Source: Tupaia tana
Lineage: Eukaryota; Chordata; Mammalia; Scandentia; Tupaiidae
Reading direction: 5' to 3'
Assembly (NCBI GenBank): GCA_026018925.1
Contig: JAKSZU010000006.1
Span: 129,161,592-129,225,591 of the forward strand
DNA length: 64,000 bases
The translations under genes were made by a program, and so were the position numbers. The first letter of the stretch is position 1. Each line of letters opens with the position of its first letter. This document shows positions 11,281-21,904 of the stretch, one piece after another. The notes beneath the pieces are model-generated. The model was not told where the DNA came from, did not search any database, and saw only the letters and a program-made list of their open reading frames with translations.

Positions 11281-11512
11281 TACAATGCAGTGACTACGAT
11301 GTAGGATTTGTAACCACATTTGGGTTCTAATCTTTACTCCAGCCTCTTACTAGCCATCTGGCCTTGGGTAAAATGATTAATCTCTCTGAAAATGAGTATA
11401 CTCATTTATAAAATGTAGATAGTGAATTATACCTTATGGGCTCTCTCTCATCAAGAAAATTATGCTTGCAGCCTAGCAGATATTACATGTTCAATAAATG
11501 GTAGTCACCATT
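11281..11512 (+). mobile_element. MIR SINE
   Basis: CTTACTAGCCATCTGGCCTT and GGGTAAAATGATTAATCTCTCTG match the MIR core, followed by ATAAAATGTAGATAG and TTCAATAAATGGTAGTCACC at the 3' end. Confidence 0.85.
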
Positions 11513-11815
11513 ATGTTTAGCTTGTAATTTGTAACTGGTACTGTGGTCTTTGTGTAGTTGTATAGGAGGAAAAAAGGCTGAAATATTATCAGTAGAGAGA
11601 TGAATTTCATGAATGAGTCATAAGGATTTTTCTGCAATTTAATGAAGAAATATAATATTAAATCTTTGTGCCTGTGTGTATACACATCAGGGATTTTCAA
11701 AAGCTCATGGAAAAGAAATATTATGAAAAAACTACATATAGATTTCAATTTTTTTAGCACCAAAATAAACGTACTTTAATTCTATTTTCCACAAAGTTTT
11801 AGAAACTCCCTTGTG

Positions 11816-11848
<33 letters not shown>

Positions 11849-11944
11849 ATAAAATGGTAAAGAATAATTGACAGCTAGGAAGATACATACGAATGTAACT
11901 TTCAAGATAGGACAGTCACATTAAAAAGTGCTAAATTAATAGAG
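11513..11944. other. Single-copy A+T-rich DNA with a GT repeat
   Basis: Nothing recognised apart from the GT microsatellite at 11812-11849. Confidence 0.45.
11812..11849. repeat. (GT)n microsatellite
   Basis: About 19 GT units with a single GC interruption, outside any SINE. Confidence 0.93.
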
Positions 11945-11955
11945 AAGAGCAGCAG

Positions 11956-12219
11956 GGAACCAGCAGTTAGCGTAATGGCTATGTTGCTGGACTCCCATGT
12001 AGTCGACCACAGTTCGCATCCCGGACCCGGTGGCTTAAAACTCATGCCGGGCATGTGTGCGTGTGTGCCCAAGATCCCAAGAGGAGAATGGAGGAGAAGG
12101 GATTGCGGCATGACCATCCCCCCTGGGGGGTGATTTCTCGCTTTCTGTCTCTATGTCTCTCTCTGTCTGTCTGGCGAGCGCACGCGCCCTATAGCGAAAA
12201 CCTCTCCAAAAAAAAAAAA
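11956..12219 (+). mobile_element. Young type A SINE, GGGAACC head
   Basis: TSD AGAGCAGCAG at 11946-11955 and 12221-12230. Box B AGTTCGCATCC has C at position 7. The palindrome CCCCCCTGGGGGG is intact at 12118-12130, and the end reads CGCACGCGCCCTATAGCG. Confidence 0.93.
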
Positions 12220-12231
12220 AAGAGCAGCAGA

Positions 12232-13059
12232 GTTTGTTAAAAATGAAAAAAAAAAATCCTTTTAAAACTTTTACATTTGCCTATATTCTTATATTGTCTA
12301 ATTTTTTTCAGCATATATGTATGCCTTTTGTAATTAAGGAACAAAATTACACCTTAAAAAAATAACTTCATAGTTCCCTGGTATAAATGTTGAAAAATAT
12401 TCTCGTTCAAACATTCCTCTTCTAATTTATAGGGTTATCCTTTTGCTGGTTTATCTCTGTTGGTTGGTTTCTCTCTTTAGTCACCCTTCTAAAAGTGGTA
12501 AAGCTGTGGGACCCATTAACATTTTACTGGCATGATAAAGCTGGTCATACTGATGCCTTTATCTGTGGAGCTGGCATGTGGTGCTGCCGCTGAAGCCAGT
12601 GAGGTCTGGTCGGGGTGGCCAGTTGAGAACACGGCACAGGATTTATAGCGGGGTTCTCCAAAGCCTGAACATCCTTCACTAGCCACTCTTCACCCATTTC
12701 TTAAGAACTCGAATAAAAACAGAGAAAGCATACTCATTAAACATCCAGATGACAATTCCTGGAAGATAATTGTTTAGATGATTGAACATAATGTTTGTTT
12801 TTCATGATTAAATTGAATAGGAGAAAACATAAGTTCAGTTTAAAAATAATTTTCTTTTATGATGAGAGAGTCCAGACCATTATCTAATACCTGTTTAAAT
12901 GAAGAGTAAATACTTAATATTGGATTGTTGCAAGTTCAGCACACTGTCTTTTAGACTCCTTTTTTAGAACAGAATTTCTAGAATCCTACTCCTGTGTTTG
13001 TAGCATTGAGACCAGTTCTATTTTCCATGTTTTAAGAGGAATATTGATCACTATAAAGG
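12232..13059. other. Single-copy DNA with a G+C-richer core
   Basis: No coding frame. The segment 12470-12710 is clearly richer in G+C than its surroundings and contains no repeat; see findings. Confidence 0.4.
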
Positions 13060-13180
13060 GGTCAAAAATCCTGGAATTAGTCAAATCCCTACTCTGCCAT
13101 GTATTAAGTATGTGGCTTTGGGTAAATTATAAGGCTTAATCTCTGAAAGCTTAGGTTATCTTTTTAAATTACCCCATAGA
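13060..13180 (+). mobile_element. MIR fragment
   Basis: CTACTCTGCCATGTATTAAG, GTGGCTTTGGGTAAATTATAAG and CTTAATCTCTGAAAGCTTAG follow the MIR core order. Confidence 0.7.
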
Positions 13181-13234
13181 GATGTCTTAGGGATAGACTC
13201 AGATGCCACTTTGATAATAATAATTACTTAATAA

Positions 13235-13385
13235 ACATTGTATATTGCTTACTCTAAACCAGGCAAAATTCTACCAACTTAACATTTATAAATGCATTTA
13301 ATCCTCATTAAGTACTCTTCCAGGCTAGTGCCATTGTTTCCATTTTACAGTTGAGGAAACAGGTGCAGTGAGATGAATGTCTCTA
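13235..13385 (-). mobile_element. MIR fragment, opposite strand
   Basis: ATGCATTTAATCCTCATTAAG and CATTTTACAGTTGAGGAAAC are the antisense MIR signature. It faces the previous MIR, giving two converging ancient copies. Confidence 0.72.
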
Positions 13386-14271
13386 TGTGATGGGACTTCA
13401 TGAAGTTTGTAGCAAAATACAATTAAAGTATGTGCTTACTTTGGGACCAGAAAAAAAAATGCCTAATTTTTTCATAATACGCATTTTCCACAAACTTCTT
13501 GAAGACTCCTTTATATATTCTACTAGCGCATTACGGCTTATAATTTTTGTAAATATACAATACCAGGCACTGTGTCAAGTGTTTTATAAACTTTTGTGGT
13601 CTTTGGCCAAGACTAGAAAGTTGGGTTCATTTCAAGAAAGATTGAGTCTTTTGGAACCATAAAGACTTGAAGAATTACTTTTACAGTGTATCTCAAAGCT
13701 GAGTTGTTTCTTATTAGCTTCTTGAAAATAATTTACCAAATTAATATAGTAATATATTCTGTAAGTATGTATAATGACTATAATATAGTAAGATACATAT
13801 GATAGTATATTATCAAGGTAATAAGGCGTAATTAGCAAAATTCAAGTTCAAATAGTATGGTTGAATGATACTTTTAAATATTTTTCAAACATTGTTATAC
13901 TGTTCATTTACTCCAAATAAATATTTTCTTTTAAATTTAAAACGTAAATTATTGCCTGCTGAGTATATATTTTAAAGATGGTCTGTAAACTACATTTATT
14001 AATGCTAAATTGCTAAAATAGGCAATTCAGTCAAAAATAAAATCAGCTCATTTTTGTAAATTCCAGAGAAGCTAATTATAAGAGTTCTGACAAAGAGGAA
14101 ATTGCAAACGAATGGAAATAAAGAAAGGATTGTTCACTACAGTATTGATCGAATACACGAAGGCCTGGAACAAATGCAGGATTTGTTGAGTACTTACTAA
14201 ACTTTAATTTATTCTTTAAGTAATTTTATAGAAACTTGTTGCTATTTCTCTATGAGATTGTTATTATTTTT
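13386..14271. other. Single-copy A+T-rich DNA
   Basis: No supported gene. A 91-codon open frame at 13387-13662 has no recognisable domain and no supporting context. Confidence 0.4.
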
Positions 14272-14282
14272 CCCCAAGTAAT

Positions 14283-14539
14283 ATTTTTTTGAGAGGTTTT
14301 TGCTATAGGGCGCATGTGCTCGCCAGACAGACTGAGAGAGACAGAGAGATAGAAAGAGAGAAATCACCCCCCAGGGGGAAGGCCATGCTGCAATCCCTTC
14401 TCCTCCGTTCTCCTCTCGGGATCTTGGGCATGCACGCACACACGCCCGGCATGAGTTTTAAACCACCGGGTCCGGGACTCGGACCGCGGTCGACTACGTG
14501 GGAGTCCAGCAACATAGCCATTACGCTAACTACTGGTCC
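14283..14539 (-). mobile_element. Type A SINE, complete
   Basis: TSD CCCCAAGTAAT at 14272-14282 and 14540-14550. Box B in its own sense is GGTCCGAGTCC. CpG-rich head and CGCCCGGC junction are kept; antisense donor-like GTGAGT is changed to ATGAGT. Confidence 0.92.
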
Positions 14540-14550
14540 CCCCAAGTAAT

Positions 14551-14865
14551 TTTAATAGCCTCTCTCTAATGTAGTTTAATATCATCTTCTTTAAGTTGTT
14601 TTTTTTTTTTTTTTTTTTTTTTTTTTGGCTAAAGCAGCAACTCTGACCTTCATTTCCAAATAAGTAATTAATTAATATGGCAAAATCAATCTCAAGCAAA
14701 GTGAGAAAATAACAGGTGGCTTTTTGGAGAAAGAAAAGTGAGGGAGAGGAGGAATTTTTCAATTGGTGTTACTCCGGAAGAGAAACATCATGGTCCACTT
14801 GTAAAACTACTATTATTTCACTTCTTTCTCCCTTACTAGAATATGGGTAATAACAGTAATTGTTA
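14551..14865. other. Single-copy DNA with a T-run
   Basis: Contains a run of about 27 T at 14600-14626 but no recognisable transposon body beside it. Confidence 0.45.
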
Positions 14866-15125
14866 AGACCAGCAGATGGTGTAATGATTATGTTGCAGGA
14901 CTTCCTCACAGTTAATGGTTCAAGTCTCGGACCCGGTGGCTGAAAACTCACACCGCCCAAAATCCCAAGAGGAGAATGGAAGAAAAGGGATTATGGTTTG
15001 GTCATCCCCCCTGGGGGGTGATTTCTCACTTTCTGTCTCTCTATCTTTGTCTCTCTGGCAAACGCACACACCCTATAGTAAAAATCTCTCTCTAAAAATA
15101 AAAAATAAAAAGCAAACAAAAAAAT
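14866..15125 (+). mobile_element. Type A SINE
   Basis: Head GACCAGCAGATGGTGTAATG, box B GGTTCAAGTCT, body GGAGAATGGAAGAAAAGGG, perfect C6-T-G6 palindrome at 15006-15018. The GCGTGTGC junction is deleted, leaving CACACCGCCCAAAATCC. No clear TSD seen. Confidence 0.85.
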
Positions 15126-15440
15126 AGTTTTTCTCAGTTAGACATCTCAAATGTCTCATTCAGTGTCATCAGTTAATTTATTCATGCCTACCTCCAGACT
15201 TTTATCCTGATAACTGGGCCAGTATTGCTTTGAAAAATCTATGATATGTTTCTGAGTTATAAATAGCCTAATATTTTTATAAAAAATTAAAGAGGGTCAT
15301 CTACAGAATTGTACTTATGTTTTAGCCTTGGTTTCTATGTATTCCCTAAGATAATATAGCCTAGTAAGAGAATTTTACTTTAGTGGCCTTCATTCTAGTC
15401 CATATAAGAAAATGATTACTTTTTTTTTTTTAGTTTCTTA

Positions 15441-15471
<31 letters not shown>

Positions 15472-15494
15472 GAAAAAGGCAAAGAGCCAAGAGA
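15126..15494. other. Single-copy A+T-rich DNA
   Basis: Nothing recognised apart from T and A homopolymers at 15420-15460 and an (AG)n patch that leads into the next SINE's target site. Confidence 0.45.
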
Positions 15495-15508
15495 GAAAGA
15501 AAGAAACA

Positions 15509-15775
15509 GGGAATCAGCAGTTAGCGTAATGGCTATGTCGCTGGACTCCCACGTAGTCGACCGCGGTTTGCGTCCCAGACCCAGTGGCTTAAAACTCACG
15601 CCGGGCGCGTGTGCGTTCATGCTCAAGATCCCGAGAGGAGAATGGAGCAGAAGGGATTGTGGTGTGACCATCCCCTCTGGGGGGTGATTTCTCGCTTTCT
15701 GTCTCTATGTCTCTCTCTGTCTGTCTGGTGAGTGCACGCACCCTATAGCGAAAACTTCTCAAAAAAAAAAAAAAA
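15509..15775 (+). mobile_element. Young type A SINE
   Basis: Target repeat AAGAAAGAAACAG lies before 15509 and again at about 15776-15788. Head GGGAATCAGCAGTTAGCG; box B GGTTTGCGTCC with C at position 7; palindrome reduced to CCCCTCTGGGGGG. First of a stack of three SINEs. Confidence 0.9.
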
Positions 15776-15799
15776 AAGAAAGAAACAGAAATAAGTCTT

Positions 15800-16049
15800 G
15801 GGGTCAGCAGGTGATGTGGCAATTAATGCGTTAGGTTCCCACATGGCCAACCAGGGTTCAAGTCCTGGATTTCATGGCTTGAAAATCACGCCAGGCACAT
15901 GTGGTTACGTGCCCAAAATTCCAAGAGGAGAATGGAGGAGAAGGGATGGTAGCATGGCCCTCCTCCCTTGGGGGTGATTTCTCACTTTCCCTCTGTCTCT
16001 CTCTGGTGAACGCACACACTCTATGGCAAGGACCTAAAAAAAAAAAAAG
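15800..16049 (+). mobile_element. Older type A SINE
   Basis: Head GGGGTCAGCAGGTGATGTGG, box B GGTTCAAGTCC, body GGAGAATGGAGGAGAAGGG, end CTCTATGGCAAGGACC with A-tail. The flanks share AGAAACAG and AAGTCTT/GGTCTTT phrases, an imperfect TSD. Confidence 0.85.
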
Positions 16050-16055
16050 AAACAG

Positions 16056-16200
16056 GTCTTTATACCATCTGCCTGCAGCCTCAGCCAGCCCAGGTCATGG
16101 GCTCATTCCTGGCATGTATGTAGTGGGAGGCCTTGGAATGCAAACTGGGGACCTTCCTGTGTATGTCCAGTTGCATTGCTGTTGTGCCACGGTCTGGCCC
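16056..16200 (-). mobile_element. Old type D SINE, partial
   Basis: Ends TGTGCCACGGTCTGGCCC and carries CTGCAGCCTCAGCCAGCCC and GCAAACTGGGGACC, phrases shared with the elements at 26198, 60172 and 63232. The A-tail side is missing or was lost at the neighbouring SINE. Confidence 0.65.
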
Positions 16201-16375
16201 AGAAAATGATTTATAGATGTATAAGTTAAATGGATGTGATAGATACAGGGACAAGTGTGTTTAGCACTAGTGATTGGACATACTATCCCAGAACTAAGAC
16301 TTTTGTTTACTCATTCATTCCTTGAACTCTAATATCTCTAAGATGTTTCAGTGCTAAAGGAAGTATTTTACTTAT

Positions 16376-16880
16376 TTATTTAAAATTTGTGTTCACATAT
16401 GCATAACATATAATTTACCATTTTAATCAGGTTTAAATATGCATGTAGTTCAGTGCCATTAAGTCCATTCACATTGTTGTGAAACCATTACCACCATCCA
16501 TCTCAGAACTTTATCTTCCTAAACTGAAGCTCTATACCCATTAATCATAAGTCCTACTTCTCCTCCCCAAAGTCCCTGAGAACCACCTTTCCACTTTCTG
16601 TCTCTATGAATTTGCCTGCTCATGAAAGCTCGTGCAGCTGGAACCATAACAATACCTGTCCTTTTGTGACTGGCATTTTTCACTTAGCACATCTTCAAGG
16701 TACGTCCATATTGTAGCATGTGTCAGAATGTCCTTTCTTTTCAAGGTTGAATAATATTCCAACTGCATGTGTATATCATCTTTTGCTTATTATCCATGGA
16801 CACTTGGATTACTTTCACTGTTTGTCTGTTGTGAGTAATGTTGCTCTGAAAATTTATTGGTGTGCAAATAAGAAGATTTT
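16376..16880 (-). mobile_element. Ancient L1 (L1M-type) 3' end
   Basis: Antisense L1M 3' phrases in order: TAATTTACCATTTTAATCAGG, TTCACATTGTTGTGAAACC, CTCAGAACTTTATCTTCC, TTTGTGACTGGCATTTTTCAC, ATTGTAGCATGTGTCAGAATG, TGAATAATATTCCA and GGACACTTGGATTAC. No intact reading frame. Confidence 0.88.
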
Positions 16881-17169
16881 TATATCGCTTAGATCTGGCA
16901 GTAATGTCAGCCTTTTATATAAACTCAGTGAGCTGACAAAGGAACTAACATGGCAGGTCACTTAACTGTCTTTTTTGTTGCTGTTAAACTAGAATACTCC
17001 CCCAAACTAATCCAAGTACCTCTTCAAGGAAAGTTGAGATAGCATGGGAAGAAAATGAAAGGCACACATGAGATAGTTTGAGCATGTTAATTAGGACTTT
17101 TGAGGTTTACATTACATCTGAATATTTTTAACTTTATATTTTGGTGTGAAACAGAGAGAAATAAAAAGG
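16881..17169. other. Single-copy DNA
   Basis: Nothing recognised in this 0.3-kb interval between the L1 and a 7SL-related SINE. Confidence 0.4.
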
Positions 17170-17365
17170 TAAGTATTTTTGACAGATCCTATCATGTCGG
17201 GATCCTTTGCTTCAGCCTCCCAGTTTGCTAGGATTTACAGGTACATGCCATTGTGTCCAGAGCCTGTCTGGGTTGTTCTGGAAGCCAAATCCTGCCCTCC
17301 CATGTGGCCACAGCCTGGCACAGCAGTGCCCTACTGCTTGTGCCGCTGTGCTTGAACCTCAACCT
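17170..17365 (-). mobile_element. Type E chimeric SINE (7SL-like plus tRNA-like)
   Basis: TTCAGCCTCCCAGTTTGCTAGG followed by ATTTACAGGTACATGCC is the antisense of the 7SL/Alu right-arm sequence. It runs straight into a tRNA-like antisense part (CCCTCCCATGTGGCC.. CTTGTGCCGCTG). Worn, so old. Confidence 0.65.
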
Positions 17366-18162
17366 AAAATTATATTGCATGGATAATCATTACATAGCGG
17401 ATGCAGGCTGTAAAATAACTGACTGGCAAAGGTGAAAATGTAATGTTAGTTGTTTTCTGCTGCAGAACACAGAAGCTTTTAAAAAAAATATGGACATAAA
17501 TAACACATTTGTTTCAACAATTCTCTGCTTCATTTATCATTCAGTTTATTTTCCATAAGGAGGAGATAAAGTTCTTTTCCTGTAAAATCAGTGTAGTAAT
17601 ATTCTGAATTCATAAGGCGGCTGTAAGAAAAGTGGGATTACATTTAGCAAGCCTTTTCCAAACCTTTGTTAAAGGTTGCTTTCAGCACTCAACTGTTTAT
17701 GCATATTAATTTTCAGTCTAATCATTATAAATGAGGCAAAGTCTGTTGTACAAATGGCATTTCAGTTGGACCGAAGGAAAGGCAAGGTAATGTTTTTAGC
17801 CTAAAAGCCTTGTAACTTTGTAAGTGTCCTCCTCCGCCTCACTGTCTGCTCAGTTTCCTTATTCCTGTGGTATCTACTTCCCACTTCCACAGTGACATAT
17901 CCATTAGTAGATACTTTAACACTGTAGGTTTCTCTGCCCCAAACAGTATGAATCCAGGGGCCAGGGATACAGGTGCCATTTTATCTTCTAAAGAGCTCTT
18001 TCTGTGTTTGGGCCCATGTCTGAGCTCTGTTTTAAAAAATAAAGAACTGCTTCCTGAAGCCAGAGAGCTACTGGGGAATGAAGAGCTTCCAAATTCCTGC
18101 TGTCTAAAGGAGAAGCTCGCAGACACTGCCAAGGGTGGAGTGCAGTAGCTGAGTTCTTTATT
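17366..18162. other. Repeat-free single-copy DNA
   Basis: No transposon recognised. Overlapping open frames of about 95 codons exist on both strands at 17839-18148 but have no recognisable domain, so I do not call a gene. Candidate conserved DNA; see findings. Confidence 0.4.
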
Positions 18163-18177
18163 GTAAAGCTCATTTTC

Positions 18178-18369
18178 TTTTTCTTTTTCTTTTTTTTTTT
18201 TAGAATGATTTCATTTAACTTTATTTATTTATTTCAATTTGACCAGAGAGGGACAGCGTGAGAGAGAGAGAGGGAAAGTGAGAAAGCAAGCCACTGGGTC
18301 TGGGACTTGAACCACAGTTGACCATGTAGGAGTCCAACACCCTTAACCACCATGCTACCTGCCAGCCCC
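18178..18369 (-). mobile_element. Type B short SINE, complete
   Basis: Perfect 15-bp TSD GTAAAGCTCATTTTC at 18163-18177 and 18370-18384. Own-sense order: GGGGCTGGCAGGTAGCATGG, GGTTAAGGGTGTTGGACTCC, box B-like GGTTCAAGTCC, CT-rich tract, GGTCAAATTG and an A+T-rich tail. Confidence 0.92.
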
Positions 18370-18464
18370 GTAAAGCTCATTTTCACTCCTTAACATCATA
18401 AATGTTTTATCCTACATTTTTGTTACACTTGTTTGTTTGCTTTTTTTCTCCTATGGCTAATTTC

Positions 18465-18660
18465 TCCCTCCAAAAAGCTAAGCACTTTACAAATATTACA
18501 GTGAATTTTCATGACCAGATTAGAGGTATGTATTATTATTTGTGTCTGAAGCATGAAGAAATTGAGTAACTTACCGAAGGTCTTACTTTTATCAGATGCA
18601 GAACCTGGATTTAAGTTCAGGTCTGTCTTGATTCTGATGGCTTCCTTTTCCACTAGAACT
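18465..18660 (-). mobile_element. MIR fragment
   Basis: Antisense MIR phrases: AAGCACTTTACAAATATTACAG, TGAAGAAATTGAGTAACTTACC and GAACCTGGATTTAAGTTCAGG in the correct order. Confidence 0.72.
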
Positions 18661-18803
18661 AGATAGCAAAACTTCACCAGCATTTACAGCTTAGACCTTT
18701 CTTAAGAGAATAATCATTATCCCAAGTCTTTCCTTTCTTTTTCTACTCTCACTGGTTTATAGTTGTATCACTTCAATGATTGGGCTTCAGAAAGTCCTTG
18801 GAA

Positions 18804-19061
18804 GGGCCAGCAGATGGTGTAGTGTTTCTATTGCTGGACTCCCACATGACTGACTGTGGTTTAAGTCCTGGACTTGGTGGCTTAAAACTCATGCCAGGTG
18901 CATGTGGGTGCAAGCCCGAGATCTCGGGAAGAGAATGGAGAAGGGATTGTGCCATATTCCCTGGAGAGTGGTTTCTCACACTCCCTCTCTCTTATCTCTG
19001 TCTCTCTGTCTCTCTCTGGTGTGCATACATGTCCTAAGGCAAAAAAAAAAAAAAAAAAAAA
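18804..19061 (+). mobile_element. Type A SINE
   Basis: Head GGGCCAGCAGATGGTGTAGTG, box B GGTTTAAGTCC, body GAGAATGGAGAAGGG, CT-rich tract, and a 21-base A-tail. Approximate TSD TCCTTGGAA before against TCCCTGGAA after. Confidence 0.87.
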
Positions 19062-19159
19062 TCCCTGGAAAAATGGAATTATAGTATGAGTTTATTTTGG
19101 TGTAAAAACTGTTTGAAATGCAGTTTTTCTGTAATTGCATGTATTTCCCATGAACTGCT

Positions 19160-19790
19160 ACTTCTCTTCCCTCCAACTGACTGGACTGTTGTAATCATTT
19201 TCTAGTTGGTCTTCCTGCCCCCATACTTCCTGAATATTATTCATTCTCTGCCTAATAGACTACATCTTCATGATGTACTACTCTGGTCATGACAGTTTTG
19301 TTGGATGTTTGCTGAATATAAAATCATGTTAATCCTTTGATTAAAAAGTAGCTCATGGTTCCTCCTTGCCTTTCACATAAAATGAACACTTCTTCATTTG
19401 GGTTTATGGCCCTGTCTCATCTGCCCTTCCTACCCTTTGTCCTTATAAAATTGCTACTCCCTCTGTCACACCAATTTTCTGCCTAATTTGAGTTACTCCC
19501 AGTGACATTTCTCTCACTCTCTTTCTCTCAGGGGGCAGAGATAGGTTCTTGAGCTCTTAATTCTATTACTGCATTTTTGCCCCAGTCTCTAATCCCCCTT
19601 TGTCTTGATCTCTACATCCTTAGGTTGAGACTTTACCCATCTTCCGCCTTCTTCCTGATGCATATTCTGAACACCCCAGTTGGAAGTTCTTCCCCTTCCT
19701 CTAGTCTCCATAGCACTGTTACTGTCTTTTGGTACTTATGTTTTCTACCTTGGATTACAAATTTTGTTTTCTTTAAAGATCTAATTGCTG
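19160..19790 (+). mobile_element. L2 fragment, sense
   Basis: AAAGTAGCTCATGGTTCCTCC, TTGCCTTTCACATAAAATG and TATGGCCCTGTCTCATCTGCC match the L2 sense region remembered as 'ggctccccattgcct.. ggccct..ctgg'. Ends are approximate. Confidence 0.6.
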
Positions 19791-19794
19791 CTAA

Positions 19795-20046
19795 TTGTTG
19801 TCGTTTTAATCATCAGACTGTGTGTGTGCTTGAGAGAAAGAATGGGCACACAAGCTCCCCAGGGAAGCCCGGTCACACTGCAATCTCCCTTTCTTTCTCT
19901 ACCTCTTCTCATCAGGATCCTCAGCATGCAGGAACACATGCCTCGTGTTTCCTAAGCTATGAGGGCTGAGATTCAAGTCACAGTCGGCCATATGGAATCC
20001 GGCTCCCTAAGCACAGTGTTTACCTGCCGTACTGTGGGGTCTGGCC
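19795..20046 (-). mobile_element. Old tRNA-headed SINE (type C/D-like)
   Basis: Ends CCGTACTGTGGGGTCTGGCC, with GAGATTCAAGTCACAGTCGG as the antisense box B region and GGTCACACTGCAATC in the body. Shares parts with both type C and type D copies. Confidence 0.55.
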
Positions 20047-20105
20047 TGCATTGTGAATCATTTTATAATTGAAAGTGAGTCCCTTGTGAAGCATCTATGA
20101 ATTTA

Positions 20106-20175
20106 TTAGGTTGTCAGGAAAGTCATGACGTGTTTTTCTGTGCAAAAATGTGTCATGACCTTTCCAATGACCTAA
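20106..20175 (-). mobile_element. Mariner-like miniature inverted-repeat element, copy 1
   Basis: About 70 bp with palindromic ends: TTAGGTTGTCAGGAAAGTC on the left and its near complement ending TGACCTAA on the right. A TA dinucleotide precedes it at 20104-20105. Its centre TTTTTCTGTGCAAAAATG is the reverse complement of the centre of the copy at 50402. Confidence 0.8.
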
Positions 20176-20310
20176 GAGTTGAGTCTACCTTTCCTGTGCT
20201 TCTCATTGTTTATCATAGTGCCATGTAGATGGTCAACACACATTTTGAATAAGTAAGATACCACCACAGCTTACATGCAGGTAGTGCTTAGGAATTGAGA
20301 CACTGTCTTT

Positions 20311-20573
20311 ATATTTTTTAGAGAGATTTTTGCTATAGGGTGCACATGCTTGCTGGAGAGACCAAGAGAGAAAAACAGGAAGTGAGAAATCACCTCCCTC
20401 CCCCTGGAGAAATGGCCACGCCTCAATCCCTTATCCTCCATTCGCCTCCCAGGACTTTGGGCACGCACACACACGCGCCCAGCCATGAGTTTAAAGCCAC
20501 TGGGTCTGGAACTCGAACCATGGTCAGCCCTGTGGGAGTCCAGCAACATAACTATTACTCTACTTCTGGTCCT
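20311..20573 (-). mobile_element. Type A SINE
   Basis: Flanked by GAGACACTGTCTT and GAAACACTATCTT (20574 onward), an aged TSD. Own-sense box B GGTTCGAGTTC; the head starts GGACCAGAAGTAGAGTAATAG. Confidence 0.87.
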
Positions 20574-20584
20574 GAAACACTATC

Positions 20585-20875
20585 TTAAGTATACATCATT
20601 ATATTATATTTGTCAATAGTAGTGTATAACTTGGTGGTTATCCCCAACTTATGGATGACACTTGGAGTTTTCTGGTTCTTCTGAAGAAGTTGTGAGGTAA
20701 GATCCTTGCATATAATATGGAGCTAACTGGGTCCCCAGGGCAGTTGAATTTGGGGTTTTTGAACCATGGTTGTAGTGTGGATTCATTTTCAAGAACCAAA
20801 AATAAAATCATTTATTAATCCACAGCCCTAAAGATGCTCACTTGATGGTCTGAGTTCAGCCCCAAGCATTAATAT
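20585..20875. other. Single-copy DNA
   Basis: Nothing recognised. Confidence 0.4.
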
Positions 20876-21065
20876 TTTATTTTAAAATTTATTTAGAGTC
20901 TCACTGTGTTGCAGTCTTCCTGCTTCAACCTCTCAGTAGCTGGGACTATATGTAGTTGCCACTGTGTCCTTGTAAGGTAGGCCAGGAATTGAATCCAGGT
21001 TTCCCATGCAACTTTTACCTGCTAAGTAACAGCATCAACCAGTGCACACTACTTTGGTTGGGCCC
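20876..21065 (-). mobile_element. Type E chimeric SINE (7SL-like plus tRNA-like)
   Basis: GAGTCTCACTGTGTTGCAGTC and CCTCTCAGTAGCTGGGACTA are the antisense of 7SL/Alu-type sequence. A tRNA-like part follows, with GGAATTGAATCCAGG as antisense box B and GGTTGGGCCC at its end. Confidence 0.75.
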
Positions 21066-21233
21066 AGTATTTTTATTTTTAAATGTAACAATTTTGAAAA
21101 AAACAAATCAGTATTCTGAATTTATGGAAGAAATTAATGGAAATGTATAATTTCTATTATAAATGAACTTGAAAATTTAGAGCAAATCATTCACAGATTT
21201 TTTTTTTTAATAAAATAGAAATTCTATTTTCCA

Positions 21234-21499
21234 GGACCAGCAGTTGGTGTAATGGCTATGTTGCTGGACTCCCATGTAGTCGACCGTGGTTCAAGTCCCA
21301 GACCCAGTGATTTAAACTCACTGTGGGCACATGTGCGTGCATGCCCAAGGTTCTGAGAGAAGAATGGAGGAGAAGGAATTGTGCCATGGCCCTTGGAGGG
21401 TGATTTCTCACTTACTGTCTCTCTGTCTGTCTCTGTCTTTCTGGCAAGCAGATGCGCCCTATAGCAAAAACCTCTCAAAAAATAAAAATTAAAATTAAA
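21234..21499 (+). mobile_element. Type A SINE, left member of an inverted pair
   Basis: TSD AAATTCTATTTTCC against AAATTCCATTTTGCC. Head GGACCAGCAGTTGGTGTAATGG, box B GGTTCAAGTCC. The palindrome is deleted: the text reads GGCCCTTGGAGGGTGATTTC. Confidence 0.9.
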
Positions 21500-21636
21500 A
21501 AATTCCATTTTGCCTGTTTTATAAAGTATTGTCAAACTGAGTTTTTTTCTGAAGCTTATTAAATAATAGGTTTATGTCTAGTTGTAAGAAAATTATTCTT
21601 CAGAGGCATAGAATTTTATTGATATAATCCTAATTC

Positions 21637-21888
21637 TTTTTTTTTTCTTTTGCTGTAGGGTACATGATCTCACTGGAGAGACAGAGAGAGACAGAGAAAC
21701 AGAAAGTGAGAAATCACTCCATGTGGGATGGTCATGCTGCAGTTTTTCTCCTCCATTCATCTCTTGGGATCTTGGGCACGCACACGCATGTGCCCAGCAT
21801 GAGTTTTAAGTCCTCGGGTCCGGGTCTCTAACCACAGTCAACTACATAGGAGTCCAGTGATGTAATGATTACACCATCTGCTGGTCCT
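21637..21888 (-). mobile_element. Type A SINE, right member of an inverted pair
   Basis: TSD GATATAATCCTAATTC at 21621-21636 against GATATAATCCTAACTC at 21889-21904. Own-sense head GGACCAGCAGATGGTGTAATC and box B GGTTAGAGACC. Only 137 bp separate it from the copy at 21234-21499. Confidence 0.92.
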
Positions 21889-21904
21889 GATATAATCCTA
21901 ACTC

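Noticed and set aside
17839..18148. Gene on either strand (97 and 93 codons)
   Set aside because: Overlapping frames on both strands without a domain, splice context or start context; chance frames in a less A+T-rich patch.
20106..20175. Hairpin of a microRNA precursor
   Set aside because: The palindrome has TA flanks and a sister copy at 50402, so a MITE explains it better. MITEs can become microRNAs, but nothing here shows that.
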